From contig JACUUS010000044.1 in assembly GCA_014859215.1 (NCBI GenBank), positions 1 to 14,520 of the forward strand: a DNA stretch of 14,520 nt, in the 5' to 3' direction. Below the pieces are notes generated by a model. The model saw only the letters and a list, made by a program, of their open reading frames with translations. It searched no databases and was not told where the DNA came from. The translations under genes were made by a program, and so were the position numbers. This stretch comes from Dehalococcoidia bacterium (GTDB taxonomy: Bacteria > Chloroflexota > Dehalococcoidia > SZUA-161). Positions 13,636-14,520 of this stretch are shown in pieces; position 1 is the stretch's first letter; each line of letters begins with the position of its first letter.

Positions 13636-14520
13636 AGGGGGGGAGAAGGAACCTGTCATCCGTGCCGGCGTCGAAGGAACCCGTGGAGAGGTTCGAACTC
13701 GACAGCGTCTGGAACCGTTACCGGCCCGACATCGAAGCCGAGCTAAGGTTTGTTGTCGGCAGAGCTTCTCTGCCCCTGTACGACATGATGCGTTATCACA
13801 TGGGCTGGATCGACGAATCGGGTCGCGCGGCAAAGAACACGGCCGGCAAGAGGCTGCGCCCTGTACTCTGTCTCCTTACCTGTCACAGCCTCGGCGGCCA
13901 CTGGCGGTCAGCCCTCCCGGTCGCGGCAGCTATCGAACTGGTGCACAATTTCTCCCTGATCCATGATGACATACAGGACTCGAGCATCGAGCGCAGAGGC
14001 AGGCCTACTGTATGGTACATGTGGGGCCAGCCTCAAGCCATCAATGTGGGCGACGGAATGCATGCCCTGGCGCTGTCCTCTCTGCTCCGCCTCGAAGATA
14101 TAGGCATACCGAATGCCAAGATCGTCAGGGCAGCCCGCATCCTGGGCGAAGCGAGCCTCAGGCTTTGCGAAGGGCAGTACCTGGACATAAGCTTCGAGAG
14201 GCGCATGGATATCAAGATCAGTGATTATCTTACGATGATTTCAAACAAGACCGCGGCCCTGGTAGCCGGCTCCGTTGAGATCGGAGCGGTCCTGGCCACC
14301 GAGAACGAGCCTGATATCGCTCATTTCAAGAGCTTCGGGCATGCCCTGGGAATGACTTTCCAGATCCACGATGACGTACTGAGTATATGGGGAGATGAGA
14401 AGAAGATAGGGAAATCGATCTCAACTGATATCAGGTCAAAGAAGAAGACGCTGCCCGTGGTTTACCTGCTCGAGAAAGCGAGAGGCGCCGCAAGTGCCCA
14501 TTTGCTGGAGATCTATCAAA
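13632..14520 (+). CDS. Polyprenyl (probably geranylgeranyl-type) diphosphate synthase, 3' end missing
   Basis: A trans-isoprenyl diphosphate synthase, open to the window edge (296 codons visible). It elongates allylic diphosphates with isopentenyl diphosphate. Seen in order: GKRLRP (72-77), the first Asp-rich motif DDIQD (112-116) followed by RRGRPT (121-126), NKTAAL (205-210), and the second Asp-rich motif DDVLSIWGD (247-255) with KKKTLP downstream. Phe107 lies five residues before the first motif and that motif has no two-residue insertion, the pattern known for archaeal-type GGPP synthases; C20 specificity is therefore a reasonable inference, not proof. The GTG at 13632 overlaps the dxs stop (GTGA) and has AGGAGG at 13618-13623, so translational coupling to dxs is likely. 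Little C-terminal sequence should be missing. Confidence 0.92.
   Translation, partial: MKGGRRNLSSVPASKEPVERFELDSVWNRYRPDIEAELRFVVGRASLPLYDMMRYHMGWIDESGRAAKNTAGKRLRPVLCLLTCHSLGGHWRSALPVAAAIELVHNFSLIHDDIQDSSIERRGRPTVWYMWGQPQAINVGDGMHALALSSLLRLEDIGIPNAKIVRAARILGEASLRLCEGQYLDISFERRMDIKISDYLTMISNKTAALVAGSVEIGAVLATENEPDIAHFKSFGHALGMTFQIHDDVLSIWGDEKKIGKSISTDIRSKKKTLPVVYLLEKARGAASAHLLEIYQ

Noticed and set aside
13448..13966. Plus-strand open frame across the dxs/prenyl synthase junction
   Set aside because: Out of frame with both conserved proteins and without domain features.
1..14520. CRISPR array, toxin-antitoxin or defence system
   Set aside because: No regularly spaced repeats and no protein with relevant motifs were seen.

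Overview
This is a window of about 14.5 kb of bacterial chromosome, moderately GC-rich, in which nearly every position is accounted for by genes. It is mostly core metabolism: a purine-biosynthesis operon on the minus strand, followed by a plus-strand tRNA-modification/transporter pair and an isoprenoid-precursor operon. Several genes start with GTG or TTG. The gene set, together with an unusual GreA-type factor carrying an extra N-terminal domain, is compatible with Chloroflexota (Dehalococcoidia-like), but nothing in the window proves the taxon and this is inference only.

Region 1 (about 1-1150) is a decayed accessory segment. It holds the 3' end of an unrecognised plus-strand gene, an intrinsic terminator facing the minus strand, and the catalytic C-terminal half of a tyrosine recombinase that has lost its N-terminus and appears frameshifted at an A/T homopolymer. 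Region 2 (1150-2908) holds a small EthD-like alpha/beta-barrel protein and a divergently transcribed GreA-family factor fused to a recombinase-type core-binding domain, each with a good sigma70-like promoter, followed by a convergent GNAT acetyltransferase.

Region 3 (3057-9098, minus strand, read right to left) is guaA-purD-purE-purB-purC-purS. The genes are tightly packed (purD stop abuts purE start, purC and purS overlap by 1 nt) and supply steps of IMP, AMP and GMP synthesis. purF, purN, purL, purQ, purM, purK, purH and guaB are not in the window.

Region 4 (9163-11058, plus strand) holds a threonylcarbamoyl-AMP synthase (TsaC/YrdC type), which shares a 64-bp divergent control region with guaA, followed 9 bp later by an MFS transporter. 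A 236-bp non-coding gap follows. Region 5 (11295 to the window end) is rpiB-dxs-polyprenyl diphosphate synthase. dxs and the prenyl synthase overlap by 4 nt, so the first step of the MEP pathway and a chain-elongation enzyme are translationally coupled. The last gene runs off the window.

No clear candidate for an entirely new multi-gene system was found. The item most worth a second look is the recombinase-domain/GreA fusion, followed by the non-coding region ahead of rpiB, the guaA N-terminal extension with its divergent control region, and the broken integrase scar.
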